Origin: Chitinophagaceae bacterium UBA2791
GTDB taxonomy: Bacteria > Bacteroidota > Bacteroidia > Chitinophagales > Chitinophagaceae
Assembly: GCA_002352105.1 (NCBI GenBank)
Contig: DEHV01000045.1
Location: 48,600-112,599 of the forward strand
Length of the DNA: 64,000 bases
Reading direction: 5' to 3'
Under the pieces are notes generated by a model. The model was given only the letters and a program-made list of their open reading frames with translations, made no database searches and was not told where the DNA came from. Position numbers and translations under genes: made by a program. Of the stretch, positions 1-9,071 are shown one piece after another. Position 1 is the first letter of the stretch. Each line of letters starts with the position of its first letter.

Positions 1-204
1 TGACGCGCGAGGAGCGCCGCCGCCTGATAAAATTCATTGCACAGACCCTCATTCTAACCAAACGCTGCGGCGCTCCGCCGCCAGGACATATAGCTCGCCG
101 ATGGCAGAGCTTTTGGCGAGGTACAGGCCCCTCAGCGTTCCCGGCAAAGCGTTCACCGAGGCCATTAAACTATTTTATGCGCGAAACAAAACAAAAATAT
201 ACGG
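1..204. other. Left-edge non-coding stretch with inverted repeats
   Basis: No convincing gene is visible; all six frames are short or interrupted. The stretch is richer in GC than the gene that follows. It holds a perfect 10-bp inverted repeat (GGAGCGCCGC at 11-20 and its complement at 67-76, 46-nt spacer) and a shorter CTCGCC/GGCGAG pair near 94-120. It may be the tail of a gene or a decayed element whose rest lies to the left of the window; this cannot be settled here. Confidence 0.4.
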
Positions 205-1062
205 ATGAAACCTGAAAAACGAAAAATAGAGATCCTGGTATTATCGGATATCCATCTCGGTTCCTATGGATGTCATGCCAAGGAACTATTGCATTATCTG
301 AGAAGCGTCAATCCTAAAACTGTCGTGTTAAACGGCGATATCATAGATATCTGGCAATTCAGCAAAAGATACTGGCCCAAAAGCCATATGAAAGTGGCGC
401 AGCATATCATGAAATGGGCGAGCAAGGGCAAAAAGATATACTATATCACCGGCAACCACGATGAAATGCTGCGAAAATTTGCCGGGCTCAGAATGGGATC
501 CCTGTGCATAAAAAACAAGCTGGTCCTGGAACTGAACAACGGGCAGAGAGCATGGTTCTTTCACGGCGATGTTTTTGACGTTACCATGGAACATTCCAAA
601 TGGCTCGCTAAGCTGGGCGCCATCGGATACGACAGTCTCATCCTGGTAAACAGGTTCGTGAACTTTGTCTCCGAAAAAATACTAAAGAAAGGAAAGATCT
701 CTCTTTCAAAAAGGATAAAGAACAGCGTAAAATCGGCCATGAAATTCATCAGCAACTTTGAGCAGGCCTGCGCGGACATAGGGATTGGCAACCACTATGA
801 TTATGTTGTTTGCGGGCATATACACCAACCGGAGATCCGTCGCATATCCAATGACGAAGGGAGCATAGTCTATCTTAACTCGGGCGACTGGATCGAGAAC
901 CTGACCGCGCTGGAGTACAATAACGGTCAATGGGAGCTTTATCGTTTTGCCCCAGACGGATTACTGGACATGATCCTTAACAAAGAGGATGACGAAAATG
1001 AGATGAGCAATGCCGAGCTCTTTAACAAACTGGTAAAGGAATTTAAACTCATGAAACAATGA
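205..1062 (+). CDS. LpxH-like metallophosphoesterase (UDP-2,3-diacylglucosamine diphosphatase family)
   Basis: This is a 285-residue calcineurin-like metallophosphoesterase. The metal-binding motifs appear in order: SDIHLG (D15, H17), GD (44-45), GNHD (83-86), HGD (120-122) and GHIH (204-207). This is the arrangement of the UDP-2,3-diacylglucosamine pyrophosphatase family (LpxH and relatives), which cleave a pyrophosphate bond in lipid A synthesis. The length is slightly above that of E. coli LpxH. There is no signal peptide, so it should act at the cytoplasmic face of the inner membrane. Its stop overlaps the start of the glycosyltransferase gene by 4 nt, so the two are probably translationally coupled. 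The family is clear; the substrate is not, and the neighbours suggest a glycolipid rather than lipid A itself. Confidence 0.85.
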   Translation: MKPEKRKIEILVLSDIHLGSYGCHAKELLHYLRSVNPKTVVLNGDIIDIWQFSKRYWPKSHMKVAQHIMKWASKGKKIYYITGNHDEMLRKFAGLRMGSLCIKNKLVLELNNGQRAWFFHGDVFDVTMEHSKWLAKLGAIGYDSLILVNRFVNFVSEKILKKGKISLSKRIKNSVKSAMKFISNFEQACADIGIGNHYDYVVCGHIHQPEIRRISNDEGSIVYLNSGDWIENLTALEYNNGQWELYRFAPDGLLDMILNKEDDENEMSNAELFNKLVKEFKLMKQ

Positions 1063-2150
1063 AAATATTATACGCGATCCAGGCAACCGGAAACGGGCAT
1101 TTAAGCAGGGCGCGCGATATCGTCCCCATCCTGCAGAAAAAGGGCGAGGTGGATATCCTGGTCAGCGGCACCGAGGCCGATATTGAACTCCCCTTCGATA
1201 TTGCCTATCGTTTCAAAGGGTTGAGCTTTATTTTTGGAAAGAAAGGAGGGGTAGATCTCCTGAAGACTTATAAAAAAAGCCGGTTAAAAAGGCTAATGGC
1301 GGAAATCAAAAGCCTGCCGGTCGAGAATTACCATATCGTCATCAGCGATTTTGAACCTGTTTCCTCCTGGGCCTGTTATTTCAAAAATAAAAAATGCATT
1401 TCCCTCAGTCACCAGGCAGGCGTAATCTCCAAAGCAAGCCCGCAGCCGAAACATACCGATCTGCTGGGCAGGGCGATCCTTCGCCATTACGCGCCGGCGT
1501 CTGTCCGGTATGGATTTCATTTTAAGCCCTATGCGGAACATATTTTTACTCCCGTGATCAGAAAACAGGTGCGCGAAACGGTTCCTGCAAATGAAGGGCA
1601 TTACACGGTCTACCTTCCTGCTTACAGCGATCAAAAGATCGCCAAAATATTAAATCGTTGCAAGGGCGTCAAATGGGAGGTTTTCTCCAAACGGATTGAA
1701 AAACCGTATACGATCAGGGATATTCATTTTTTCCCAATAAACAATGAAGCCTTTATCAAAAGCATGGCCAGTTCAGCCGGCGTGTTGTGCGGAGCGGGTT
1801 TTGAAACGCCCGCAGAAGCGTTGTACCTTGGGAAAAAACTGATGGTCATTCCCATGAAACATCAGTATGAGCAACATTGCAATGCGGCAGCGCTGGAAGA
1901 GATGGGGGTCCCGGTACTAAAAAAACTCAAGTCAAAAAAACTCGAACGCATTATCTCCTGGATATGCGCTTCGACGACCATCCAGGTCGACTACCCGGAC
2001 AATACCGAAAAAATCATCGACCAGGTCTTATCCCATCATCGCGAAGAAATACAAAAAGAAGCTTTCACCCGCGCCGATGTTTCAGCGAATACATTCAGAT
2101 CTCTAACGCTTAAGAAGATACTCTCCCGGTTAGCCGGCCAACACAGATGA
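1059..2150 (+). CDS. GT-B fold glycosyltransferase (MurG/Glyco_trans_1_3-like)
   Basis: This 363-residue protein starts MKILYAIQATGNGHLSRA; the GNGH motif at residues 11-14 is typical of the N-terminal lobe of GT-B transferases of the MurG/COG0707/PF13528 type. The C-terminal half has the expected nucleotide-sugar site, GAGFETPAEAL followed by IPMKHQYEQ. No signal peptide or clear membrane span is present, so it is probably a cytoplasmic or peripheral enzyme that moves a sugar from a nucleotide donor to a lipid-linked or other acceptor. It overlaps the upstream phosphoesterase and the downstream GH1 gene by 4 nt each. Donor and acceptor cannot be read from the sequence. Confidence 0.8.
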   Translation: MKILYAIQATGNGHLSRARDIVPILQKKGEVDILVSGTEADIELPFDIAYRFKGLSFIFGKKGGVDLLKTYKKSRLKRLMAEIKSLPVENYHIVISDFEPVSSWACYFKNKKCISLSHQAGVISKASPQPKHTDLLGRAILRHYAPASVRYGFHFKPYAEHIFTPVIRKQVRETVPANEGHYTVYLPAYSDQKIAKILNRCKGVKWEVFSKRIEKPYTIRDIHFFPINNEAFIKSMASSAGVLCGAGFETPAEALYLGKKLMVIPMKHQYEQHCNAAALEEMGVPVLKKLKSKKLERIISWICASTTIQVDYPDNTEKIIDQVLSHHREEIQKEAFTRADVSANTFRSLTLKKILSRLAGQHR

Positions 2151-3490
2151 TCGCCATTTCAAGAGCAGATTTTGGAAAGGATTTTAACTGGGGCGTATCC
2201 ACGGCCGCTTACCAGATAGAAGGAGCCTATCAGAAAGATGGGAAAGGTCTTTCTATCTGGGACCTTTTCACCCGGAAAAAAGGCAGGATCGCCAATAATG
2301 AAAACGCCAATATTGCTTGCGATTTCTACCATCGCTACGCCAACGACCTGGCGTTGATGCGATCAATGCATATTCCCCACTATCGCTTTTCCCTATCCTG
2401 GAGCAGGATATTCCCGGCAGGAACAGGCCCCGTCAATAATGCCGGCGTAGATTTTTATAACCGGGTGATCGATTTCTGCCTCGAACTGGAAATTACGCCC
2501 TGGATAACCTTGTACCACTGGGACCTGCCTTATGAACTGGAGAAAAAAGGAGGATGGGTAAACAGGGAGATCGTCAATTGGTTCTGTGAATACGTTCAGT
2601 TCTGCATCCGCCATTTCGGCGACCGCGTAAAGAACTGGATCGTATTGAATGAGCCCATGGCATTTACCGGAGCCGGTTATTTTCTAGGCGTTCATGCTCC
2701 CGGCAAAAAAGGATTGTCTAATTTCCTGGCCGCCGCCCATCATGCGTCGCTCTGCCAGGCGGAGGGCGGGCGTTTGATCAGATCGGAAAGCGCCGGCTTT
2801 ACAATAGGAAGTTCTTTTTCCTGCTCCGTTGTTTCACCCCTATCCACAACCGAACAGGATATCCTCGCCGCGCAAAAAGTAGATGCGCTTCTCAACAAGG
2901 TCTTCATTGAGCCTTTGCTAGGGCTGGGATACCCCTTCAAAACATTAAAGATCCTTGAACGCATGGAACCCTTCGTAAAAAACGGCGACGAACAAAAGCA
3001 GGCGTTTGAAATGGATTTTATCGGCATACAACACTATACCCGGGAAGTGGTCATGCATTCCTATCTGTCGCCCTTTCTTCAAGCCAAAATCGTAAAGGCC
3101 AATGAACGGCTGCAAGCTACTACCCTGATGAATTGGGAGATCTATCCCCAAGGCATGTATCAGATCCTGCGTCAGTTTTGGAATTACGGAAAGATCAGGG
3201 AGTTAATCATTACCGAAAACGGCGCCGCATTCCCCGACCAGGTGGAAAACGGATCCGTTAACGATCTTCAAAGAACAGAATACCTTCAGCGTTACCTCTC
3301 CTACGTGCTAAAAGCAAAAAATGAAGGCATTAATGTGAATGGCTATTTTGTGTGGAGCTTCACCGATAACTTCGAATGGGCTGAAGGGTATCGCCCCAGG
3401 TTCGGATTGGTATACGTGGATTTTCTCACTCAAAAACGCATGGTGAAGGCCTCGGGACGATGGTACAGCCATTTCCTCCGTCATTCATGA
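2147..3490 (+). CDS. Beta-glucosidase, glycoside hydrolase family 1
   Basis: A complete GH1 enzyme of 447 residues. The family signatures are all present: WGVSTAAYQIEGA near the N-terminus, YHWDLP, LNEP with acid/base E169, ITENG with nucleophile E357, and WSFTDNFEWAEGY near the C-terminus. Members hydrolyse beta-glucosides, beta-galactosides or related glycosides with retention; some transglycosylate. There is no signal peptide, so it is cytoplasmic. The start overlaps the glycosyltransferase stop by 4 nt (ATGA), which supports this start and coupled expression. A GH1 joined to a lipid-type glycosyltransferase and an LpxH-like phosphatase is unusual; a role in glycolipid remodelling is inferred only. 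Confidence 0.93.
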   Translation: MIAISRADFGKDFNWGVSTAAYQIEGAYQKDGKGLSIWDLFTRKKGRIANNENANIACDFYHRYANDLALMRSMHIPHYRFSLSWSRIFPAGTGPVNNAGVDFYNRVIDFCLELEITPWITLYHWDLPYELEKKGGWVNREIVNWFCEYVQFCIRHFGDRVKNWIVLNEPMAFTGAGYFLGVHAPGKKGLSNFLAAAHHASLCQAEGGRLIRSESAGFTIGSSFSCSVVSPLSTTEQDILAAQKVDALLNKVFIEPLLGLGYPFKTLKILERMEPFVKNGDEQKQAFEMDFIGIQHYTREVVMHSYLSPFLQAKIVKANERLQATTLMNWEIYPQGMYQILRQFWNYGKIRELIITENGAAFPDQVENGSVNDLQRTEYLQRYLSYVLKAKNEGINVNGYFVWSFTDNFEWAEGYRPRFGLVYVDFLTQKRMVKASGRWYSHFLRHS

Positions 3491-3525
3491 CGCGAACCAC
3501 TGTATGCTGCAAGACGGGATAACTG

Positions 3526-4998
3526 TTATTTCCCGATGGTATATTTCGCTTCTTCGGTAATTCCCTTCCAGTTATCTGTCCGGAAAGGAGAAGCGGGAAA
3601 ACCTTCCTTATTGTACAGGTTGACCTCGGGCATATCGTCGGCCCAGCCATACCTGACGGCAACGGGGCTGGCAATACCGTCGTGGTATACGACCACCTGG
3701 TTGTTCTCTATAAGCGCTTTTGCATACTGAAAGCGTTGGTCGGCTCCGGCAATCTCAAATCCCTTCAGGTACCCGTATTTGTCCTTTATCATAAATCCAT
3801 TGGCGGCATGGGAAAAATTCAACTTTATTTTATTGCCTTCCACCTGCATGGACTGGTATATCGGACCGCTGTACTCCCTGCTCAAGCCATAGTCATCGTT
3901 TAGCGCTATCGCCGCCAGCCGGGCGCCGACATCCTGCTTGTTCCGGGGATGAATATCATTTGAAACGCCTATGTCCATGGTTACCGCCATGCCCGTGTTG
4001 GGAAGGCCAAGCGTTAACGTTTGCGCCTCTCTAAGTTCCGCCCAGGAACTGCCAACGGCGCTGTTGCCATTCCTTGCCGCGTAGCTGGCCAACTGCACAA
4101 AATAAAAGGGAAAATCGCCCTGACCCCAACGATCCCTCCAATCCCTGATCATTAAGGGAAATGCCTTTCTGTATTGAAAGGCGCGCATAGCGTTGCTTTC
4201 GCCCTGGTACCAGATAGCGCCCTTGATGGCAAAGGGGATCAACGGGTTGATCATCCCGTTAAACAGTATGGCAGGATAACTATTAGGGCTAACCGGTTTC
4301 CCTTCTTTTTCCGCGGCGGCCTGCTTGTCGGCAAAGCTTACTTCTCCAAAAAGGTTCTTAAACTCATCGGAGTTTTCAAAAGCCTCCCTGCTGGTCCAGG
4401 CTTCTATTATAGTGCCGCCCCATGAAGTATTGATCAGTCCTATCGGAACATTTAATTCCTGGAATAGCTTCCTGGCGAAGAAATAGCCCACAGCCGTAAA
4501 GTCGCCGACATGATCAGGGTTCGATACCTTCCATTCGCCTGCCGGGAAATCCCTGGCCGGTTCTCCTGCGATGGTGCGTTGAACCTTTATCTGCCGGATC
4601 AGCGGATAGTCTGACGCCGCAATCTCTTTTTCCGCGCTGTCGCTGTTCTTTACCGGCCATTCCATATTGGATTGACCCGAACAGATCCACACTTCCCCCA
4701 CCAGCACATTGTCCAGCGTGATCGCATTCTTGCCTTTAACGATAAGTTGGTAAGGACCTCCCGCAGCCTCCTGCTTAAGACTAAGGCGCCAGGAGCCGTC
4801 CTTGCCTGCCTTTGTTTTAACCGTCTGCCGGTTAAACTGTACAGTGATCCTTTCGCCGGGATCGGCCCAACCCCATACCGGGATGGACTGGTTTCTTTGC
4901 AACACCATATTGCTCCCGAAGATCCTGGGCAGCGTAACATCGGCCATAGCCAGAAAAGAACAGCAAGCAAAGGTTAGAAACAGCGATATCTTTCTCAT
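3526..4998 (-). CDS. Sialate O-acetylesterase (SASA family, SGNH hydrolase)
   Basis: A 490-residue secreted esterase with an N-terminal signal peptide ending near MADVTLPRIFG. The motif SGQSNMEWP, with probable catalytic serine S110, and the block WYQGESNA mark the SASA/carbohydrate-esterase SGNH family, which removes acetyl groups from sialic acid or, in many Bacteroidota, from plant polysaccharides such as xylan. The late motif DIHPRNK supplies the expected Asp/His part of the catalytic site. The gene is convergent with the GH1 gene and lies 140 bp downstream of the D-2-hydroxyacid dehydrogenase on the same strand. The exact acetylated substrate is unknown. Confidence 0.88.
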   Translation of the reverse strand: MRKISLFLTFACCSFLAMADVTLPRIFGSNMVLQRNQSIPVWGWADPGERITVQFNRQTVKTKAGKDGSWRLSLKQEAAGGPYQLIVKGKNAITLDNVLVGEVWICSGQSNMEWPVKNSDSAEKEIAASDYPLIRQIKVQRTIAGEPARDFPAGEWKVSNPDHVGDFTAVGYFFARKLFQELNVPIGLINTSWGGTIIEAWTSREAFENSDEFKNLFGEVSFADKQAAAEKEGKPVSPNSYPAILFNGMINPLIPFAIKGAIWYQGESNAMRAFQYRKAFPLMIRDWRDRWGQGDFPFYFVQLASYAARNGNSAVGSSWAELREAQTLTLGLPNTGMAVTMDIGVSNDIHPRNKQDVGARLAAIALNDDYGLSREYSGPIYQSMQVEGNKIKLNFSHAANGFMIKDKYGYLKGFEIAGADQRFQYAKALIENNQVVVYHDGIASPVAVRYGWADDMPEVNLYNKEGFPASPFRTDNWKGITEEAKYTIGK

Positions 4999-5138
4999 TT
5001 TATATTGACTATTTTATAAACATTATTTCCGGCGATGCGCGCATTGCTTGTCTTTAAAACTCCGCAACGCCATGCCAAGCGCATCCGCTTAGCCGGAATA
5101 AAATTATAGGGATTTATCTGTTTACGAAAAGAAATTTT

Positions 5139-6128
5139 TCAGGAACCGTTCACCACATTGATGGGCGCGCCCTGCATAAAAGCGATTACATTTTCGAGGG
5201 TAGATTGCATCATCCTCCGTCTCGCCTCATAGCTTACCCAGGCAATATGAGGAGTGATGATACATTGCGGTATCCCGATCAGGGGATGATCAGGCGGAGG
5301 CGGTTCCATGCTCAATACGTCCAGCGCGGCGCCGGCAATGGTCTTATTCCGCAACGCCTTGGCAAGGTCTTGCTCATTGATAAGCTGCCCCCTGGAAGTA
5401 TTCACCAGGAATGCCGTCGGCTTCATCAGCGAAAGCAGCCTTTCATTAATGAATCCCTCATTGTCCTTTGTAAGCGGGCAATGAACGGAAATAAAATCGC
5501 TTTGCGCAAACAATTCTTCCAATCCTACCTGCTCGCCGTCGCCGTCCCTGGGAGACCGGTTATAATAGATCAGTTTCATGCCGAAAGCGGCCGCTATCCT
5601 TGCCGTTTGCCGGCCGATCCGGCCGAAACCGATTAGCCCCAGCGTTTTGCCGGCGAGTTCCATAATAGGAGAAAGCGTATAACACCAGTCGTCCGATCTC
5701 GACCAATCGCCGGCGCGCACGCTTTGTTCATGGAGGCCCACGCGGTTGGACAGCTCCAGTATCAGCGCAAAACAATGCTGCGCCACAGAATCTGTTCCAT
5801 ATACCGGCACGTTACAAACGACAACGCCGTTTTTTGTCGCCGCCTCCGTATCGATTATATTATAACCCGTAGCTGTAACCGCAATTAACCGGAGGTTTTC
5901 AGCCGCCCTGATCGTTTCTTCGTTTATGGGCGTCTTATTGGTGATGATCACCGAGGCGTCCTTGCAGCGCGCCGTGATCTCGGCCAGGGGGGTTCGGTCA
6001 TGGTAGCGGATCTTTCCCAACTTGAAAAATGGCTCCCAGCTCAGGTCTCCGGGGTTGAGGGTATACCCGTCGGTAATGACGATCTGCGGCTCCGCGATGG
6101 AGATATCCGATGAAAGGTTTTTGTTCAT
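5139..6128 (-). CDS. D-2-hydroxyacid dehydrogenase (NAD(P)-dependent, glycerate dehydrogenase-like)
   Basis: This 329-residue protein has the D-isomer-specific 2-hydroxyacid dehydrogenase architecture: an N-terminal catalytic domain, a Rossmann domain with LGLIGFGRIGRQ, the substrate-binding NTSRG motif, and a late PHIAW with the catalytic histidine. Members interconvert 2-keto and D-2-hydroxy acids such as hydroxypyruvate/glycerate. It is cytoplasmic. It is divergent from the UxaA-family gene and next to a hydroxypyruvate-isomerase-like gene, which makes a link to hydroxypyruvate, tartronate semialdehyde or another sugar-acid product plausible. Specificity is inferred from context only. Confidence 0.85.
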   Translation of the reverse strand: MNKNLSSDISIAEPQIVITDGYTLNPGDLSWEPFFKLGKIRYHDRTPLAEITARCKDASVIITNKTPINEETIRAAENLRLIAVTATGYNIIDTEAATKNGVVVCNVPVYGTDSVAQHCFALILELSNRVGLHEQSVRAGDWSRSDDWCYTLSPIMELAGKTLGLIGFGRIGRQTARIAAAFGMKLIYYNRSPRDGDGEQVGLEELFAQSDFISVHCPLTKDNEGFINERLLSLMKPTAFLVNTSRGQLINEQDLAKALRNKTIAGAALDVLSMEPPPPDHPLIGIPQCIITPHIAWVSYEARRRMMQSTLENVIAFMQGAPINVVNGS

Positions 6129-6336
6129 TTACAGTCTATTTTAACAGTTTCTTATGCGCCGCCTGCGAGGTTGACTTGCCCTGGATAAGGCGGACGTATT
6201 CCGGGCGCCCTGAAGGTATTGATTTATTCTTCAATCGATGCAGACTGCCTGTCCTGGCGGGCTGAAATACATGCAACATAAATAAAATATATCGCAATCG
6301 TATGCAACGCCCCTGGGGTTTCCGGCAAGAAGTGAG

Positions 6337-6344
6337 TATCTTTG
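6337..6344 (+). promoter_or_regulatory. Bacteroidota -7 promoter element (TATCTTTG)
   Basis: TATCTTTG matches the Bacteroidota -7 consensus TAnnTTTG and lies 35 nt upstream of the altronate dehydratase ATG, giving a leader of about 30 nt. No clear -33 TTTG box is visible at the usual spacing. Confidence 0.5.
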
Positions 6345-6379
6345 CGGCGTCAGAGAGAGACAATACCAAACAAACACAT

Positions 6380-8032
6380 ATGCAGACGAAAACATTAAAA
6401 ATACATCCGGGCGACAATATTGAAGTGGCGCTAACCACCCTGGAGAAAGGGACAGTGGTCCAAAATGGCGGCGCGCCATTCGAGCTGTTAGATAAAATAC
6501 CTGCAAAACATAAGTTCGCCGCTACAGATTTAAACGAAGGCGACGAGCTGATCATGTATGGCGTATTGGTAGGAAAAGCCTTGCAACCGATCCCCAAGGG
6601 AACCCTGATCCATACCAGGAACATTACGCACGCTTCGGATAGTTACGAACTGGGAGAACGGAAACTGGATTGGAACAAACCCGATATTTCCAAATGGAAG
6701 GATCGTACTTTTATGGGCTACCACCGCGCCGACGGCTCCGTGGGCACAGGCAATTACTGGCTTGTCATCCCCCTGGTTTTCTGTGAAAACAGGAACGTGG
6801 ATACCCTGCAGGAAGCCTTCCTGAAATCATTGGGGTATCAACCCAAGATCTCTCCCTACGAATCTTATGTAAACAAACTGCTGGAGATGCTGAAGAACGG
6901 GAAGGAAAATGAGATATTGTCATTTGAGGTTCCCATGGAAGAACTGGAAGAAAAACCCAGCAGGGTATTTCCGAATGTAGACGGCATCAAATTCCTCACC
7001 CATTCCATGGGATGCGGAGGCATCCGGCAGGACGCGCAGACGCTCTGCGGGCTGTTGGCCGGCTATGTTACCCATTCCAATGTGGCGGGCGCTACCGTGC
7101 TGAGCCTTGGATGCCAGAATGCCCAGATATCAATATTCCAGGAAGAATTGAAAAAACGCGACCCGAATTTTTCAAAGCCGCTATACATACTGGAACAACA
7201 GGAAATAGGCAATGAAAAAGAAATGCTGCAGCAAGCCATCAAAAAAACCATTGCGGGTCTTATTATCGCCAACCGGAATACCCGCGAACCGGCGCCCATC
7301 AACAAACTTTGCATCGGGCTGGAATGCGGGGGATCGGACGGATTTTCCGGCATTTCGGCAAACCCTGCCATAGGATATACTTCCGATATCCTGGTAGCGC
7401 TGGGAGGATCGGTTATCTTGTCCGAGTTTCCCGAACTGTGCGGAGTAGAGCAGGAACTGAGCGACCGCTGCGTTTCTAAGGAAATTGCCGGCAGGTTCCT
7501 GCAACTGATGAAAACCTATGCCGACCGCGCAGAAGCCGCCGGTTCGGGATTCTATGCCAACCCTTCCCCCGGAAATATTAAGGACGGACTGATCACCGAC
7601 GCCATGAAATCGGCCGGCGCGGCCCGGAAAGGCGGCTCATCGCCCGTTGCAGACGTGCTGGACTATCCCGAAAAAGTAGCCAAACCCGGGCTGAACCTAT
7701 TGTGCACTCCCGGTGGAGACGTGGAGTCTACCACCGCAGAAGTAGGCTCGGGAGCAAATATCGTGCTGTTCACCACGGGCCTGGGCACTCCCACCGGCAA
7801 CCCGATCACGCCTGTTATCAAATTGTCTTCTAACACCGCGCTATACCAGAAAATGAATGATATCATTGATATTGATACCGGCGGCATCATTGCCGGCACA
7901 GAAACCATCGAACAGGCGGGAGAGAGAATACTGGACTATGTGATACGGGTGGCCAGCGGCGAGATACAGGCCAAGGCAGACCTGCTGGATCAGAATGATT
8001 TTATACCCTGGAAAAGAGGCATCTCTTTATAA
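6380..8032 (+). CDS. uxaA: Altronate/galactarate dehydratase family protein (UxaA)
   Basis: A 550-residue UxaA-family dehydratase. The N-terminal SAF-like domain (about residues 1-95) is followed by the large UxaA domain with MGCGGIRQDAQ, LGCQNAQ and the C-terminal TPGGDVESTTAEVGSG. Altronate dehydratase converts D-altronate to 2-keto-3-deoxygluconate in galacturonate breakdown; close relatives act on galactarate. The ATG at 6380 is preferred over an in-frame start at 6302 because the -7 promoter element falls between the two and the family alignment begins at MQTKTLKIHPGDN. It is followed 41 bp later by the sugar-isomerase-like gene. The exact acid is not fixed by the sequence. Confidence 0.85.
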   Translation: MQTKTLKIHPGDNIEVALTTLEKGTVVQNGGAPFELLDKIPAKHKFAATDLNEGDELIMYGVLVGKALQPIPKGTLIHTRNITHASDSYELGERKLDWNKPDISKWKDRTFMGYHRADGSVGTGNYWLVIPLVFCENRNVDTLQEAFLKSLGYQPKISPYESYVNKLLEMLKNGKENEILSFEVPMEELEEKPSRVFPNVDGIKFLTHSMGCGGIRQDAQTLCGLLAGYVTHSNVAGATVLSLGCQNAQISIFQEELKKRDPNFSKPLYILEQQEIGNEKEMLQQAIKKTIAGLIIANRNTREPAPINKLCIGLECGGSDGFSGISANPAIGYTSDILVALGGSVILSEFPELCGVEQELSDRCVSKEIAGRFLQLMKTYADRAEAAGSGFYANPSPGNIKDGLITDAMKSAGAARKGGSSPVADVLDYPEKVAKPGLNLLCTPGGDVESTTAEVGSGANIVLFTTGLGTPTGNPITPVIKLSSNTALYQKMNDIIDIDTGGIIAGTETIEQAGERILDYVIRVASGEIQAKADLLDQNDFIPWKRGISL

Positions 8033-8073
8033 CCCAACCTGGCGATCCCCTCATCTAACTTAAAAAGCCCATT

Positions 8074-9024
8074 ATGAACCGTAAAAAATTCCTGCAACAT
8101 TCTTTTCTTACCGGCGCCTCCGTCGTAACCGGAGGGCTGGCGTCTGCGGCTACGGGTAAGCCCGATAGCGCTGCGGCGCCGGAGAACATACGGTCTGCCT
8201 CCGCAGACAAACCCTTTAACCTTAATTACGCTCCTCACGAGGGGATGTTCCAAAACCTGGCAGGAAAGGATATCCTTGACCAGATCAGGTTTGCTTATGA
8301 TAAGGGGTTTCGCAGCATTGAAGACAACGGCATGATGAGCCGCACGCCCGAATTGCAATCCAAGATCGGCGACCTACTGGCGAAACTAGGCATGACAATG
8401 GGGGTATTTGTAGTAGCGTTTGACAATTGGCCCCTGCATACCAGCCTTACTTCAGGCGATAAGGAATGGAAGGAAAAATTCCTGAATACCTGCCGCGAAT
8501 CGATAACTGTAGCCAAACGCTGCAACGCCAAATGGATGACCGTCGTTCCGGGCAACTACGACAGAAGCCTGCCGATGGGCCTTCAAACCGCAAATGTGAT
8601 CGACGCCTTAAGAAGAGGATGCGATATCGTAGAACCTCATAAGCTCATTTTTGTACTGGAGCCCCTGAGCGATACGCCTGATCTTTTCCTCCGTTATTCC
8701 GACCAGACCTACGCGATCTGCAAGGCCCTGAACCGCCCCTCCTGCAAAATACTTTTTGATATCTACCACATGCAACGCAATGAAGGAGATATCATCAACA
8801 ATATCGACAAATGTTACGATGAAATAGCTTATTTCCAGGTAGGCGACAACCCGGGAAGGAATGAACCGACCACCGGGGAGATCAATTACCTGAATATTTT
8901 TAAACATATTTACAACAAGGGGTACAGAGACGTATTGGGCATGGAACATGGCCTGTCTCAGAAAGGCAGGGAAGGAGAACTGGCGCTGGTCAAAGCGTAC
9001 CGCGAATCGGACAGTTTCAGATAG
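8074..9024 (+). CDS. Exported hydroxypyruvate isomerase-like TIM-barrel protein
   Basis: A 316-residue protein of the sugar phosphate isomerase/epimerase (AP endonuclease 2-like) fold, closest by motif to the hydroxypyruvate isomerase group: ILFDIYHMQRNEGD, YFQVGDNPGRNEP and a late GMEHGLS provide the metal-binding Asp, His and Glu. The N-terminus (MNRKKFLQHSFLTGA, then small residues) resembles a Tat signal, as is common for this group in Bacteroidota, so it may act in the periplasm. It is 41 bp behind uxaA and is probably co-transcribed. The reaction could be hydroxypyruvate to tartronate semialdehyde, or an unrelated ketose isomerisation. Confidence 0.75.
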   Translation: MNRKKFLQHSFLTGASVVTGGLASAATGKPDSAAAPENIRSASADKPFNLNYAPHEGMFQNLAGKDILDQIRFAYDKGFRSIEDNGMMSRTPELQSKIGDLLAKLGMTMGVFVVAFDNWPLHTSLTSGDKEWKEKFLNTCRESITVAKRCNAKWMTVVPGNYDRSLPMGLQTANVIDALRRGCDIVEPHKLIFVLEPLSDTPDLFLRYSDQTYAICKALNRPSCKILFDIYHMQRNEGDIINNIDKCYDEIAYFQVGDNPGRNEPTTGEINYLNIFKHIYNKGYRDVLGMEHGLSQKGREGELALVKAYRESDSFR

Positions 9025-9071
9025 GCCCTGATCATATCCGGCGACATCACTCAAATCAACAGCAGAATAGC

